Positions 13,325 to 21,972 are shown, counted from the stretch's first letter. The stretch: 35,802 nucleotides of DNA from an uncultured Oscillibacter sp. (GCA_910587875.1 CAJUOD010000015.1:1-35802), one strand, 5' to 3'. The notes: a model not told the origin generated them from the sequence alone. Numbers and translations: made by a program.

Positions 13325-14320
13325 ATGGAGAACAAAAAGCTCAACGCCAAAGCGGTGAAAAATTTCCTGTCCAACAACGCCATCATCATCCTGATCTTTA
13401 TCCTGGCCCTCTTCGTGGGCTTCGTGGCGGACAACTTCTGGAAGCCCGCCAACTTCAAGAACCTGGTGGTCAACGTGTCCCCCCGGTTTATCATCGCCTG
13501 CGGCGTGTCCGGCTGCCTGATTACCAAGGGCACGGACCTGTCCGCCGGACGCCAGGTGGGCCTCTCCGCCTGTCTCGCCGCCATGATGCTCCAGAGCGTG
13601 GACTACGCGGCCCGGGCCCTGCCCTGGATGCCGGACCTGCCCTGGTTCGTGGCCCTGCTGCTGGTCATCGCCATCATGGCCGTCTTCGGAGCCATCAACG
13701 GCTGCGTCATCGCCTTTTTGAAGGTGCCCCCCTTCATCGCGACCCTGGGTATGCAGACCATTGTCTACGGCCTCTGCTCCGTGGTGACGGGCAACGACCC
13801 CCTGGGCGGCTTCAAGAGCTCCTATTCCCAGGTGGCCCTGGGCTCCCTGGGCCCCATCCCCTACCTGGCCATCTTCGCCGTGGCGGTGGGAGCTTACATG
13901 CTGTTCCTGTATAACAAAACCCGGCACGGCAAATACATGTACGCCATCGGCGGAAATGAAAACGCCGCCCAGGTGGCGGGCGTCAACGTTCCGGCGACCC
14001 TGATCCGCATCTACGTCCTGGCCTCCATCCTGTACGCCATCGCCGGCTTCCTGGTGGGCGCCAAGGCCGGCGGAGCCTCCACCGCCACGGGCTTCGGCTA
14101 CGAGCTGGAAGCCATCGCGGCCTGCACCATCGGCGGCGTGTCCACCAACGGCGGCGTGGGCAAGGTCGGGGGCATCCTCATCGGCGTGCTGGTGTTCGAG
14201 ATCCTGAAGATCTGCCTCCAGTTCCTCCGGGTGGACCCGGCCTACACCTTCATCGCCCAGGGCCTTGTCATCATCGTGGCCGTCGCCCTGGACCTGCGGA
14301 AGTACCTGGCGAAGAAGTAA
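13325..14320 (+). CDS. mglC: Galactose/methylgalactoside ABC importer permease
   Basis: The integral-membrane channel subunit of the Mgl importer (BPD_transp_2 family). It has 331 residues and about 8-10 membrane segments, beginning with NNAIIILIFILALFVGFVA. Characteristic phrases include ITKGTDLSAGRQVGLSACLAA, the EAA-like cytoplasmic loop IGGNENAAQVAGVNV, which contacts the ATPase, and TIGGVSTNGGVGKVGGILIGVL. AAGGAGGAGA precedes the ATG. It is the last gene of mglBAC, closed by a strong terminator before the regulatory operon. Confidence 0.96.
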   Translation: MENKKLNAKAVKNFLSNNAIIILIFILALFVGFVADNFWKPANFKNLVVNVSPRFIIACGVSGCLITKGTDLSAGRQVGLSACLAAMMLQSVDYAARALPWMPDLPWFVALLLVIAIMAVFGAINGCVIAFLKVPPFIATLGMQTIVYGLCSVVTGNDPLGGFKSSYSQVALGSLGPIPYLAIFAVAVGAYMLFLYNKTRHGKYMYAIGGNENAAQVAGVNVPATLIRIYVLASILYAIAGFLVGAKAGGASTATGFGYELEAIAACTIGGVSTNGGVGKVGGILIGVLVFEILKICLQFLRVDPAYTFIAQGLVIIVAVALDLRKYLAKK

Positions 14321-14348
14321 GAAACATTGCATCTGTAAAAACTCCCGG

Positions 14349-14380
14349 GGCCCGGCGCTTTTTGCGCCGGGCCTTCTTTT
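14349..14380 (+). terminator. Terminator after mglC
   Basis: GGCCCGGCGC, loop TTTTT, GCGCCGGGCC, then TTCTTTT. It separates the importer operon from the regulatory operon. Confidence 0.9.
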
Positions 14381-14405
14381 CAAACGGGCTTTTTTGCGGT
14401 ATACT
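14377..14405 (+). promoter_or_regulatory. Candidate promoter of the sugar-sensing operon
   Basis: TATACT (14400-14405) is a good -10. The -35 at 17 bp spacing (TTTTCA) is poor and overlaps the preceding terminator tail, so an activator may be needed. Confidence 0.4.
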
Positions 14406-14434
14406 GGGAGCAAAGGAAAAAGGAGGGGACCGCC

Positions 14435-16024
14435 ATGGAGGAATACCGGGTGCTGCTGGCCGACGACGAGGAGGAGATCCGCTCCGGCATCAGCCGGAAG
14501 ATCGACTGGGCCTCCCTGGGCTTCCGCCTGGTGGGGGAGGCGGGCAACGGCGAGGAGGCTCTGGAGCTGGCGGACCAGCTCCGGCCCGACGTGGTGCTGA
14601 CCGACATCAAGATGCCCTTCCTGGACGGGCTGGAGCTCTGCCGCCGTCTGCGGGTCTCTCTGCCGGGAGCCCGGCTGGTGGTCTTCTCCGGCTTCGACGA
14701 CTTCGAGTACGCCCGCCGGGCCATGAGCCTGGGGGTGTCCGAGTATATTTTAAAGCCCATCAACGCCCCGGAGCTCATCCAGGTGCTGGAAAAGCTCCGG
14801 GACCAGCTGGACCGCCAGCGCCTGGAGCGCCGGGACATGGAGACCCTGCGCCGGAGGTACGAGGAGAGCCTCCCCGTGCTGCGGGAGCTGTTCTACACCC
14901 GGCTTTTGAGCGGACAGCTCCGCCCGGAGCAGGTTCAGGACCGGGCGGCCCGGTATGAGATCGACCTGCCCCAGGGCCTGTGGACCGCCGCCTTGGTCCA
15001 CGTGGACGGGGACGAGGGGGAGCGGGACGAGCTGCTGCTCCTCTCCGTCCAGTCCTTCCTGGAAAAGCACTTCGCCCTGGAGGGCTGCGCCGCCCGGGTG
15101 GTGCTCTACGGGGACATGGCGGCCCTGCTGGTCCACCTGGACCGGGAGGAGCGGCTCTACCCCCTGCTGGAGGAGCTGGAACGCCTCTCCCGGCTGTCCC
15201 AGAGCTACCTGGGCTTCCGGCTCACCACGGGCGTGGGCCTGGTCTGCCGGGGGCCGGAGGAGCTGAACCGCAGCGCCGCCGGGGCCCGGTCCGCCCTGGA
15301 CTACCGGGTGCTGGCGGGCGGGGGCCGGGTCATCTACATCGGGGACCTGGAGCCCCAGTCCGCTGCCGCGCCCTCCTTTGAGGAGGAGGACCAGCGGGCC
15401 CTGTCCGCCGCCGTGAAGCTGGGCACCCGGGAGCAGGCGGAGGCGGTGGTCCGGGAGCTGATGGAGCGGCTGCGCCAGGCGTCCCTGTCCAAGTGCGACC
15501 TCTTCCTGCTGGAGGTGGTGACCTGCCTGGTCCGGCTGACCCGGTCCGGGGGCCTCCCGGTGGAGGAGGTCTTCGGGGAGGGCTTCACCGGGACGGTGTC
15601 CGTCTCCGGCTTTTCCAGCCTGGAGGAGCTGGGGGACTGGCTGGCGGAGCGCTGCGGGCGGCTCCACGACCTGCTGGGCCGGCGGCGGAGCGACTCCGCC
15701 TGGCAGCTGGTGGAGCGGGCCAAGGACTACATCGCCCGGCACTACATGGACGAGCAGCTCAGCGTGGAGACCCTGTGCTCCCACATTCACCTATCCCCTA
15801 CGTATTTTTCCACCCTGTTTAAACGGGAAGTAGGCATTTCCTTCACCGCTTACGTCACGAAGGTCCGGATGGAGGAGGCGGCGAGGCTCCTCCGGGAGAC
15901 GGATGAGAAGACCTACCGCATCGCCGAGGCCACGGGCTTCTCGGACCCCAACTATTTCAGCTATGTCTTCAAGCGGCATTTTGGCCTGTCACCGTCTAAA
16001 TTCCGGGCGGGACAGAGGGGTTAG
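14435..16024 (+). CDS. YesN-type response regulator with AraC-family DNA-binding domain
   Basis: A 529-residue transcription factor. The receiver domain (about 1-120) has the acidic pair D10-D11, phospho-acceptor D57 (VVLTDIKMPFLDG), the FSGFDDFEYA switch segment and the conserved Lys in ILKPI. A long central region (about 130-420) is of the kind found in YesN proteins. The C-terminus is a double AraC helix-turn-helix: LSVETLCSHIHLSPTYFSTLFKREVGISF and YRIAEATGFSDPNYFSYVFKRHFGLSPSKFR. It heads the operon with its kinase two genes downstream. By analogy with XylFII-LytS/YesN, the predicted targets are mglBAC just upstream and perhaps galM. AAAGGAGGGG precedes the ATG. The gap to the next gene is 12 bases. 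Confidence 0.94.
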   Translation: MEEYRVLLADDEEEIRSGISRKIDWASLGFRLVGEAGNGEEALELADQLRPDVVLTDIKMPFLDGLELCRRLRVSLPGARLVVFSGFDDFEYARRAMSLGVSEYILKPINAPELIQVLEKLRDQLDRQRLERRDMETLRRRYEESLPVLRELFYTRLLSGQLRPEQVQDRAARYEIDLPQGLWTAALVHVDGDEGERDELLLLSVQSFLEKHFALEGCAARVVLYGDMAALLVHLDREERLYPLLEELERLSRLSQSYLGFRLTTGVGLVCRGPEELNRSAAGARSALDYRVLAGGGRVIYIGDLEPQSAAAPSFEEEDQRALSAAVKLGTREQAEAVVRELMERLRQASLSKCDLFLLEVVTCLVRLTRSGGLPVEEVFGEGFTGTVSVSGFSSLEELGDWLAERCGRLHDLLGRRRSDSAWQLVERAKDYIARHYMDEQLSVETLCSHIHLSPTYFSTLFKREVGISFTAYVTKVRMEEAARLLRETDEKTYRIAEATGFSDPNYFSYVFKRHFGLSPSKFRAGQRG

Positions 16025-16036
16025 GAGGGATGAGCG

Positions 16037-17128
16037 ATGAAACGAATCCTTGCGCTGGCGCTGACCGTCCTGCTGGCCCTGGGGCTGACGGCCTGCCAGG
16101 ACGACAAGCACGTCTCCGGCGCTCTGGCGGAGGTCCAGACGGACGAAAACGGGGACCTGACCGCCCTTGTCCTGGAGCGGGATGGGAAGCGCACCGGCGT
16201 GCTGCTGGCGGAGGGCACCTACGTCTGGCCCAGGGAGGAGGGGAGCTGGACCTGGGAGGAGGCCATGGAGGCGTTCCGAAAGGACCTCCAGCCGGGCAAC
16301 GAGCTCAGCGCCCGGTGCTATCCCCGGAGGGAGAAGCTGGAGACGGCGGAGGGGGAGAGCGTCCCCGCCTACTGGGGGCAGAGCGTCCACATCGACGGTA
16401 TCCTGGAGCGGAATGCCCTGACCCTCCGGGACGGGACCGCCGTGGATGTCATGGAAGGCGATTACTACGGCGATGAGCGCACCTACCGGCTCCCCGACGG
16501 GACGGAGCTGCTGCGGGTGAGCGACAACGGCGGTCCGGAAAACCACTATGTCATGAGCATAGAGAGCTTCGACGATTTGAGCGAGGCGGCAAAGAAAAAG
16601 GTCCGAGCGTACTACGAGGCCCAGGGCCCCCTGTTCGACGAGCGGGAGGAGCTGGAGAAGTCCTACGCCGCCTACCGGAAGCTGGGAGAAGAATTTTCAT
16701 GCGACTGGGTCCAGCAGGATGTGACCCCCACCGCCTCCAACGATAAAATGATGTACTTCGTGTCCAGCCTGACTTTGCCTCAGGAGCACGGCGGGAGGAT
16801 CTCGTACGAGCGGCAGTATGGCGGGGCCTTCGACCGGGAGACCGGAGAGCGGATCGACAACTGGGACCTCTTCGCCGCTTCCGAGGAGGAGGTCCGCCGC
16901 CGCTTCCCGGAGCTGTGCGGCTGGGTGGACGACCCGGAGCTCCGCAGGGCCATGAGCGAGGCCCTGAAAGGGGACATGTTCGTCTTCTTCCCGGAGCACG
17001 TGTCTGTGGATTTCCCGCCGGGGACCCTGCCGGGGGAGGAGAACGGCTATTTTATCAGCCTGGACTATAAGGACGCGCCGGAGGGCTTCCTCCAGCCCTG
17101 GGCCGTTCCCAAGGAGAGAATGCCATGA
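16037..17128 (+). CDS. Lipoprotein of unknown function within the two-component operon (DUF3298/RsiV-like C-terminus)
   Basis: A 363-residue exported lipoprotein with signal and lipobox LGLTAC (Cys20). The first part (about 30-150) is strand-rich and acidic (DENGDLTALVLERDGKR, SVHIDGILERNALTLRDG). The second part (about 230-355) has the layout of DUF3298/RsiV-type domains: VSSLTLPQEHGGRISYERQYGGAFDRETGERIDNWDLFAASEEEV and FVFFPEHVSVDFPPG. That match is by eye only. Its stop overlaps the kinase start as ATGA, so the two are probably co-translated. It is not a standard part of YesM/YesN operons. A role modulating the kinase outside the membrane, or sensing the wall, is possible. Confidence 0.8.
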   Translation: MKRILALALTVLLALGLTACQDDKHVSGALAEVQTDENGDLTALVLERDGKRTGVLLAEGTYVWPREEGSWTWEEAMEAFRKDLQPGNELSARCYPRREKLETAEGESVPAYWGQSVHIDGILERNALTLRDGTAVDVMEGDYYGDERTYRLPDGTELLRVSDNGGPENHYVMSIESFDDLSEAAKKKVRAYYEAQGPLFDEREELEKSYAAYRKLGEEFSCDWVQQDVTPTASNDKMMYFVSSLTLPQEHGGRISYERQYGGAFDRETGERIDNWDLFAASEEEVRRRFPELCGWVDDPELRRAMSEALKGDMFVFFPEHVSVDFPPGTLPGEENGYFISLDYKDAPEGFLQPWAVPKERMP

Positions 17129-18933
17129 ACGTTTTCCGCCGCCTGGCCGCCCAGTGGGTGGAGCGCTACCGCAAAATGAGCATCCAGATGGTCCTCTCCC
17201 TGGCCTTCACCGCCGTGGCGGCGGCGGGGATGCTGCTGATGAGCGTCAGCCTCATCTGGCGCTTCTCCTCCGCCAACGAGCAGCTGGTGGCGGAGAACAG
17301 CCGCCGGGTGCTGGCCCAGGCCAACCTGAACCTGGACAGCTACCTCCGGCGGATGATGCGCATCTCCGACACGGTGTATTACCGGACCATCAAGAACATG
17401 GACCTGGCGGAGGACGACCTCACCGGGGATTTAAGCCTGCTCTACGAGGAGAACCGGGACGACCTGGTGTCCCTGGCGGTCTTTGACGGGGAGGGGGGCC
17501 TGGTGTCCGCCGTGCCCCTGACGGCCCTGAAGCGGGACGCGGAGACGGCGGAGAGCGAGTGGTTCCAGGCCGCCAGCCGGAGCATGGAGAACTTCCACTT
17601 CTCCACGCCCCACGTCCAGAACATCTTCGACGACCCGGACTATCCCTACCGCTGGGTGGTGTCCCTGAGCCGCCACGTCCAGCTGACCCGGGACGGGGCC
17701 ACCGAGGGCGGCGTGCTGCTGGTGGACATGAGCTTCAGCGGCATCGAGCAGGTCTGCCGGGACGTGACTCTGGGCAGCGGGGGCTATCTCTACCTCATCG
17801 ACGGCGACGGGGAGCTGATCTACCACCCCCGGCAACAGCTCATTTACACCGGCCTCCTGGAGGAGAACAACCGGGCGGCGGCGTCGTATCGGGACGGGAG
17901 CCGCCAGGAGACCTTCCAGGGCCGGACCCGGCAGGTCACCGTGAAGACCGTGGGCTACACCGGCTGGAAGCTGGTGGGCGTGGCCCCGGCGGAGAGCGCC
18001 GCCTCCCCACAGCTGCCCCTGTTCGGCCTGACCCTGCTGCTGTTCTCCATCTTCCTCATGGCCTTCCTGAACTTCCTGATCTCCGCCCGGATCTCGGACC
18101 CCATCCTCCGGCTGGAGCGCTCCATCCGGGAGCTGGACCGGGGCCTGGCGGACGTGAGGATCGAGGAGGGGGGCTGCTACGAGGTCCAGCGGCTGAACCA
18201 CGCCGTGGCCTCCATGGTCTCCACCATGCGGCACCTGATGGACGACATCGTCCGCCAGGAGGAGGAGAAGCGCCGTAGCGAGCTGGAGGTCCTCCAGTCC
18301 CAGATCAACCCCCATTTCCTCTACAACACCCTGGACTCCGTCATCTGGATGACGGAGTCCGGCCAGCAGCAGGAGGCCATCCAGATGGTCACCTCCCTGG
18401 CCCGGCTGTTCCGCATCTCCCTGAGCAAGGGCAAGAGCATCATCCCCCTGGCGGACGAGCTGGAGCACGCCAGGCACTACATGAACATCCAGCAGATCCG
18501 CTTCAAGAACAAGTTTGTCACGGAGATTGAGGCGAGGCCCGGCACCGAGGGGCTGTACACCCTGAAGCTCATCATCCAGCCCCTGCTGGAAAACGCCATC
18601 TACCACGGGATGTCCAGCGCGGAGGACGACGGGCTCATCCGGGTCACGGCCTACCGGGAGGGGGAGGACCTGCTCATCGACGTGGAGGACAACGGCTTAG
18701 GCATGCGCCCGGAGCTGGCGGCCTCCCTGCTGGAGGAGGACCGGCCCGAGGTGCGGACCCGTGGCTCCGGCATCGGCGTGCGGAACGTCCACCAGCGGGT
18801 GAGCCTCACCTTCGGGCCGGGCTACGGCCTGACCATCTTCAGCGAGCCCGACGAGGGCACGCTGGTGCGCATCCGCCTCCCGGCCCTGGATGAGGAGGAG
18901 GCGGAGCGCCGCCGGCAGGGGGAGGAGCTATGA
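17125..18933 (+). CDS. YesM-type sensor histidine kinase (Cache-HAMP-His_kinase-HATPase)
   Basis: A 602-residue membrane kinase. TM1 is at about 22-44, an extracytoplasmic Cache-type sensor domain spans about 45-295 (with GGYLYLIDGDGELIYHPR, a dCache hallmark, and GWKLVGVAP), and TM2 is at about 300-322. A HAMP segment (ISDPILRLERSIREL) follows, then the His_kinase box QINPHFLYNTLDSVIWM with phospho-acceptor H397. The HATPase domain has N-box QPLLENAIYHGM, G1 DNGLGM and G2 GSGIGVRNVHQR. The ATGA overlaps with genes on both sides indicate tight co-expression with the lipoprotein and binding proteins, which may present sugar to the sensor domain. It would phosphorylate the AraC-type regulator two genes upstream. 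Confidence 0.95.
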   Translation: MNVFRRLAAQWVERYRKMSIQMVLSLAFTAVAAAGMLLMSVSLIWRFSSANEQLVAENSRRVLAQANLNLDSYLRRMMRISDTVYYRTIKNMDLAEDDLTGDLSLLYEENRDDLVSLAVFDGEGGLVSAVPLTALKRDAETAESEWFQAASRSMENFHFSTPHVQNIFDDPDYPYRWVVSLSRHVQLTRDGATEGGVLLVDMSFSGIEQVCRDVTLGSGGYLYLIDGDGELIYHPRQQLIYTGLLEENNRAAASYRDGSRQETFQGRTRQVTVKTVGYTGWKLVGVAPAESAASPQLPLFGLTLLLFSIFLMAFLNFLISARISDPILRLERSIRELDRGLADVRIEEGGCYEVQRLNHAVASMVSTMRHLMDDIVRQEEEKRRSELEVLQSQINPHFLYNTLDSVIWMTESGQQQEAIQMVTSLARLFRISLSKGKSIIPLADELEHARHYMNIQQIRFKNKFVTEIEARPGTEGLYTLKLIIQPLLENAIYHGMSSAEDDGLIRVTAYREGEDLLIDVEDNGLGMRPELAASLLEEDRPEVRTRGSGIGVRNVHQRVSLTFGPGYGLTIFSEPDEGTLVRIRLPALDEEEAERRRQGEEL

Positions 18934-19859
18934 GGACGGAGAAAAGCAGGCTCATTCAAATTGCCATCCTGGCGGTGCTGGGACTGGCGGCGGCGCTGTC
19001 CCTGGCGCTGCCCCAGCTCCTCCGGGGCGAGCGGGAGGAACAGCTGCTGTCCCTCTCCGTCATGCTCCGGGACACGGACAGCTCCGGCTGGACCGTGGCC
19101 CGGCAGGGCATGGAGCAGGCGGCGGACGAGCTGGGGGCGGAGCTGCGCTTCCTGACCCTCACCGCCGCCGGGGACAGCGAGGAGCAGGAGGCCCTGCTCC
19201 TTCGGGAGATCGAGGACGGGGCGGCGGCCCTGGTGGTGGTCCCGGCGGATCCGGCGGCCCTGTCCGCCGCCCTGGACCCCTGGCTGGTGGTCTGCCCCAC
19301 GGTGACCCTGGAGTCCCCCATGGAGGGGGCGTCGGGGGTGGTGGCCCCGGACAACGCCCAGCTGGGCAGGGAGCTGGCCCAGGCCCTGCTGGAGGACTGG
19401 GACGGCGGGGAGGTGCTGCTGCTGGACACCGCCGGGCGGTGCGCCGGGGTGGCGGACCGCGTGGCGGCGGCGGAGGCGGCGCTGGCGGAGGCCGGGGCCC
19501 CTGTCCGGCGGGAGCCGGAGCTGCCGGAGGACGCCCCCCGGTGGGTCATGGCCTTCGAGCCCTCGGTGACCCAGCGGACCGCTGAGCGGCGGGAGGCCGA
19601 GGGCCGGGACTATACCCTCTACGGCGTGGGCTCCGCCGCCGGCGTCACCGCCCAGCTGGAGCGGGGGAACATCGCCGCCATCGCCGCCTGGAGCGACTAC
19701 GCCGCGGGCTACCTGGCGGTGCGCCGGGCGGTGAACGCCGCCCGGGGGGCGGGCGGGGCCCTGAGCCCCCTGCCCTTCTTCATTCTGCGAGAGGAGGATA
19801 TCTATGCGCCGGAAAACCAGAAGCTGCTGTTCCCCATCATGTCGTCCTCCAGCCGCTAG
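18930..19859 (+). CDS. Membrane-anchored periplasmic-binding-fold protein (sensor-linked, ligand unknown)
   Basis: A 309-residue protein with an N-terminal hydrophobic segment (about 9-30) and no lipobox Cys, so it is probably anchored by an uncleaved helix. The rest resembles a shortened sugar-binding (Peripla_BP_4) fold: LSVMLRDTDSSGWTVARQGMEQAADELGAELRF, EDGAAALVVVPADP, VVAPDNAQLGRELAQALL and YGVGSAAGVTAQLERGNIAAIAAWSDYAAGYLAV. It lacks the calcium loop and the NNDDM motif of MglB, so its ligand differs or is absent. Its start overlaps the kinase stop as ATGA, and its 3' end overlaps the next gene by 56 bases. It is probably a co-sensor acting with the kinase. Confidence 0.85.
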   Translation: MRTEKSRLIQIAILAVLGLAAALSLALPQLLRGEREEQLLSLSVMLRDTDSSGWTVARQGMEQAADELGAELRFLTLTAAGDSEEQEALLLREIEDGAAALVVVPADPAALSAALDPWLVVCPTVTLESPMEGASGVVAPDNAQLGRELAQALLEDWDGGEVLLLDTAGRCAGVADRVAAAEAALAEAGAPVRREPELPEDAPRWVMAFEPSVTQRTAERREAEGRDYTLYGVGSAAGVTAQLERGNIAAIAAWSDYAAGYLAVRRAVNAARGAGGALSPLPFFILREEDIYAPENQKLLFPIMSSSSR

Positions 19860-20856
19860 GCGGGCCGCCCTGCTGGCGGCGCTGCTGCTCCTCTCCGCCT
19901 GCGGCGGGGGGAAGGACGAGAGCCTCCGCATCGGCGCGGCCCTCTACACCCAGGACGACACCTTCATCTCCGCCATGGCCCAGGACCTGGAGGGCCTGGT
20001 CCGGGAGGCGGAGAGCGGGACGGGGGAGAAGATCACCCTCTTCATCGCCGACGGCAAGAGCAGCCAAAGCACCCAGATGGACCAGGTGGACCGCTTCCTG
20101 GCCCGGGGCTGCGACGTGCTGTTCGTCAACCTGGTGGACCGGACGGCGGCGGCAGTCATCGCCGACAAGGCGGAGGCCGAGGGCGTGCCCCTGGTGTTTT
20201 TCAACCGCCAGCCGGTGGCGGAGGACATCCAGCGCTGGGATCAAATCTACTACGTGGGGGCCGACGCCCGGGAGAGCGGCGAGCTCCAGGGCAAGCTGGT
20301 GCTGGACGCCTGGCGGGCGGACCGGGAGGCCCTGGACCGCAACGGCGACGGGGTCCTCCAATACGTGATGCTGGAGGGGGAGCCGGGCCATCAGGACTCC
20401 CTGCTGCGGACGGAGTACTCCATCAAGGCCGTCACCGACGGGGGCGTGGAGGTGGAAAAGCTGGCCAGCGAGACCGCCAACTGGAACCGGGCCCAGGGCG
20501 CGGCCCGGACGGTCCAGTGGCTGGAGGAGTTCGGGGACGGCGTGGAGGTTATCTTCTCCAACAACGACGACATGGCCCTGGGGGCCATCGACGCCCTGGC
20601 GGACACGCCCCGGGACCGCTGGCCCCTCATCGTGGGAGTGGACGCCACGGCCCCGGCCCTGGAGGCGGTGGCGGCGGGCCAGCTCTACGGCACCGTCCAC
20701 AACGACGGCCGGGGCCAGGCCCAGGCCATGATGGACTTGGCCCTGGCCCTCTGGCGCGGGGAGGACCCGGCGGTGGACCTGAAGGAAGGGCACTATGTCT
20801 GGCTCCCCTACCGTCCAGTGACGCTGGAAAACCTGGACGAGTTTTTAGAGGACTGA
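19804..20856 (+). CDS. MglB-like galactose/glucose-binding lipoprotein, predicted sensor subunit
   Basis: A 350-residue second MglB-type protein with lipobox LLLLSAC (Cys33). Its calcium loop is DRNGDGVLQY. Ligand residues match E. coli MglB closely: QDDTF (D14, F16), VNLV (N91), GHQDSLLR (H152, D154 and R158 all kept), NWN (W183), SNNDDM (N211), GVDA (D236) and VHNDGR (N256). Start at 19804 is supported by AGAGGAGG 8 bases upstream, although it lies 56 bases inside the preceding gene and gives an unusually long basic, Cys-containing N-region (SCCSPSC). It has no permease or ATPase of its own in this operon; the kinase is its partner by position. Predicted role: report extracellular galactose/glucose to the kinase. 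Confidence 0.92.
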   Translation: MRRKTRSCCSPSCRPPAARRAALLAALLLLSACGGGKDESLRIGAALYTQDDTFISAMAQDLEGLVREAESGTGEKITLFIADGKSSQSTQMDQVDRFLARGCDVLFVNLVDRTAAAVIADKAEAEGVPLVFFNRQPVAEDIQRWDQIYYVGADARESGELQGKLVLDAWRADREALDRNGDGVLQYVMLEGEPGHQDSLLRTEYSIKAVTDGGVEVEKLASETANWNRAQGAARTVQWLEEFGDGVEVIFSNNDDMALGAIDALADTPRDRWPLIVGVDATAPALEAVAAGQLYGTVHNDGRGQAQAMMDLALALWRGEDPAVDLKEGHYVWLPYRPVTLENLDEFLED

Positions 20857-20858
20857 AA

Positions 20859-20890
20859 AACAGGACCGGCCTTGAGAGGCCGGTCCTGTT
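20859..20890. terminator. Bidirectional terminator between the sensing operon and galM
   Basis: A 13-bp perfect stem AACAGGACCGGCC, loop TTGAGA, complement, placed between convergent genes. The minus-strand side is followed by TTTTCAG; the plus side has only TCGTTTAC. Confidence 0.85.
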
Positions 20891-20893
20891 CGT

Positions 20894-21937
20894 TTACTTC
20901 GCCAAGAAGCGGAATACCGCCGTATGGTCGAAGACCTCTCCCGCCCGGAGGACGCAGGAGGGGAAGTTGGCGTGGTTGGGGGAGTCGGGGTAGAACTGGG
21001 TCTCCAGGCAGAAGCCCCAGCGGTTGGCGTAGGGCGCGCCGCCCTTTCCGGCGGGGCAGCCGTCCAGGTAGTTTGCCGTGTAGAACTGCACGCCGGGGAG
21101 GGTGGAGAGGACCTCCATGGAGACGCCGGAGGCCTCCGAGAAGACCCGGGCAATGGGCCGGAGCGTCCCCGGTTCACCGTTTGGGATCCAGTTGTGGTCA
21201 TAGCCCCCCGCCTGGAGGAGCTGGGGGAAGTTCTCCCCAATGCGGGCCCCGATGGGCCCAGGGGTCCGGAGGTCCATGGGGGTGCCCTCCACCGGAGCGA
21301 TCTCCCCGGTGGGGATGGACAGGGGGTCCGTGGGAGTGTAGGAATCCGCCAGGAGCTGGATGGTCTGGTCCAGCACCGGGCCGCTGTCGTGGCCGGCGAG
21401 GTTGAAGTAGGCGTGGTTCGTCAGGTTGCAGACGGTATCCCGATCGCACTCCGCCCGGTAGCCGATGGTCAGGCCCTCCTCCGTCAGCGTGTAGGTCACC
21501 CGGACCGTCAGATTTCCGGGGTAGCCCTCCTCCCCGTCGGGGCTGAACAGGGAGAGGACCAAACGGTCTTCCCCGGCCTCCTCCACGGTCCAGACCCGCT
21601 GGTTGAAGCCCACCAGGCCGCCGTGGAGGTGGTTCACCCCGTTGTTGTTGGCCGCCAGTTGATAGGTCTGGCCGTTTAGGGTGAACTTCGCCCCGCCGAT
21701 GCGGTTGGCGTACCGGCCCACCAGGGCCCCCAGGGACTTGCCATGGGTCCGGTAGGGCTCCAGCGCGTCGAAGCCCAGGAGCACGTCCACGGGCCTGCCC
21801 GTCCGGTCCGGGACCCGGAGGGACTGGAGGGAGCCGCCGAAGGTGATGACATTGCAGGAGAGCGCCCCGGCGTTCAGGGTGTACAGCTCCACGGCCGTAC
21901 CGTCCGGCATGACGCCGAAGGGAATGGGAGACGGCAT
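20894..21937 (-). CDS. galM: Aldose 1-epimerase (galactose mutarotase)
   Basis: Interconverts alpha and beta anomers of galactose/glucose in the cytoplasm, first step of the Leloir pathway. The 347-residue length is typical. Catalytic residues are visible: general acid H175 (TNHAYFNLAGH) and general base E312 (CLETQFYPDSPNH). H105 (NHLHGG), R75 (GRYANRI) and D247 (YDHNW) line the sugar site. ATG at 21937 is preferred because AGAGGGG lies 6 bases before it; upstream in-frame starts lack a ribosome site. It has its own promoter and a perfect palindrome just upstream of the -35 box. It converges on the sensing operon and fits galactose or glucose as the imported sugar. Confidence 0.95.
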   Translation of the reverse strand: MPSPIPFGVMPDGTAVELYTLNAGALSCNVITFGGSLQSLRVPDRTGRPVDVLLGFDALEPYRTHGKSLGALVGRYANRIGGAKFTLNGQTYQLAANNNGVNHLHGGLVGFNQRVWTVEEAGEDRLVLSLFSPDGEEGYPGNLTVRVTYTLTEEGLTIGYRAECDRDTVCNLTNHAYFNLAGHDSGPVLDQTIQLLADSYTPTDPLSIPTGEIAPVEGTPMDLRTPGPIGARIGENFPQLLQAGGYDHNWIPNGEPGTLRPIARVFSEASGVSMEVLSTLPGVQFYTANYLDGCPAGKGGAPYANRWGFCLETQFYPDSPNHANFPSCVLRAGEVFDHTAVFRFLAK

Positions 21938-21972
21938 GGGAATCCCCTCTTTCTTCATCATAAGATGGGACC

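Noticed and set aside
11804..14413. Minus-strand open frame of 869 codons opposite mglA/mglC
   Set aside because: It is a by-product of high third-position GC: the plus strand carries clear MglA and MglC motifs, and the minus-strand protein is low-complexity (H/D/G/V/L-rich) with no ribosome site.
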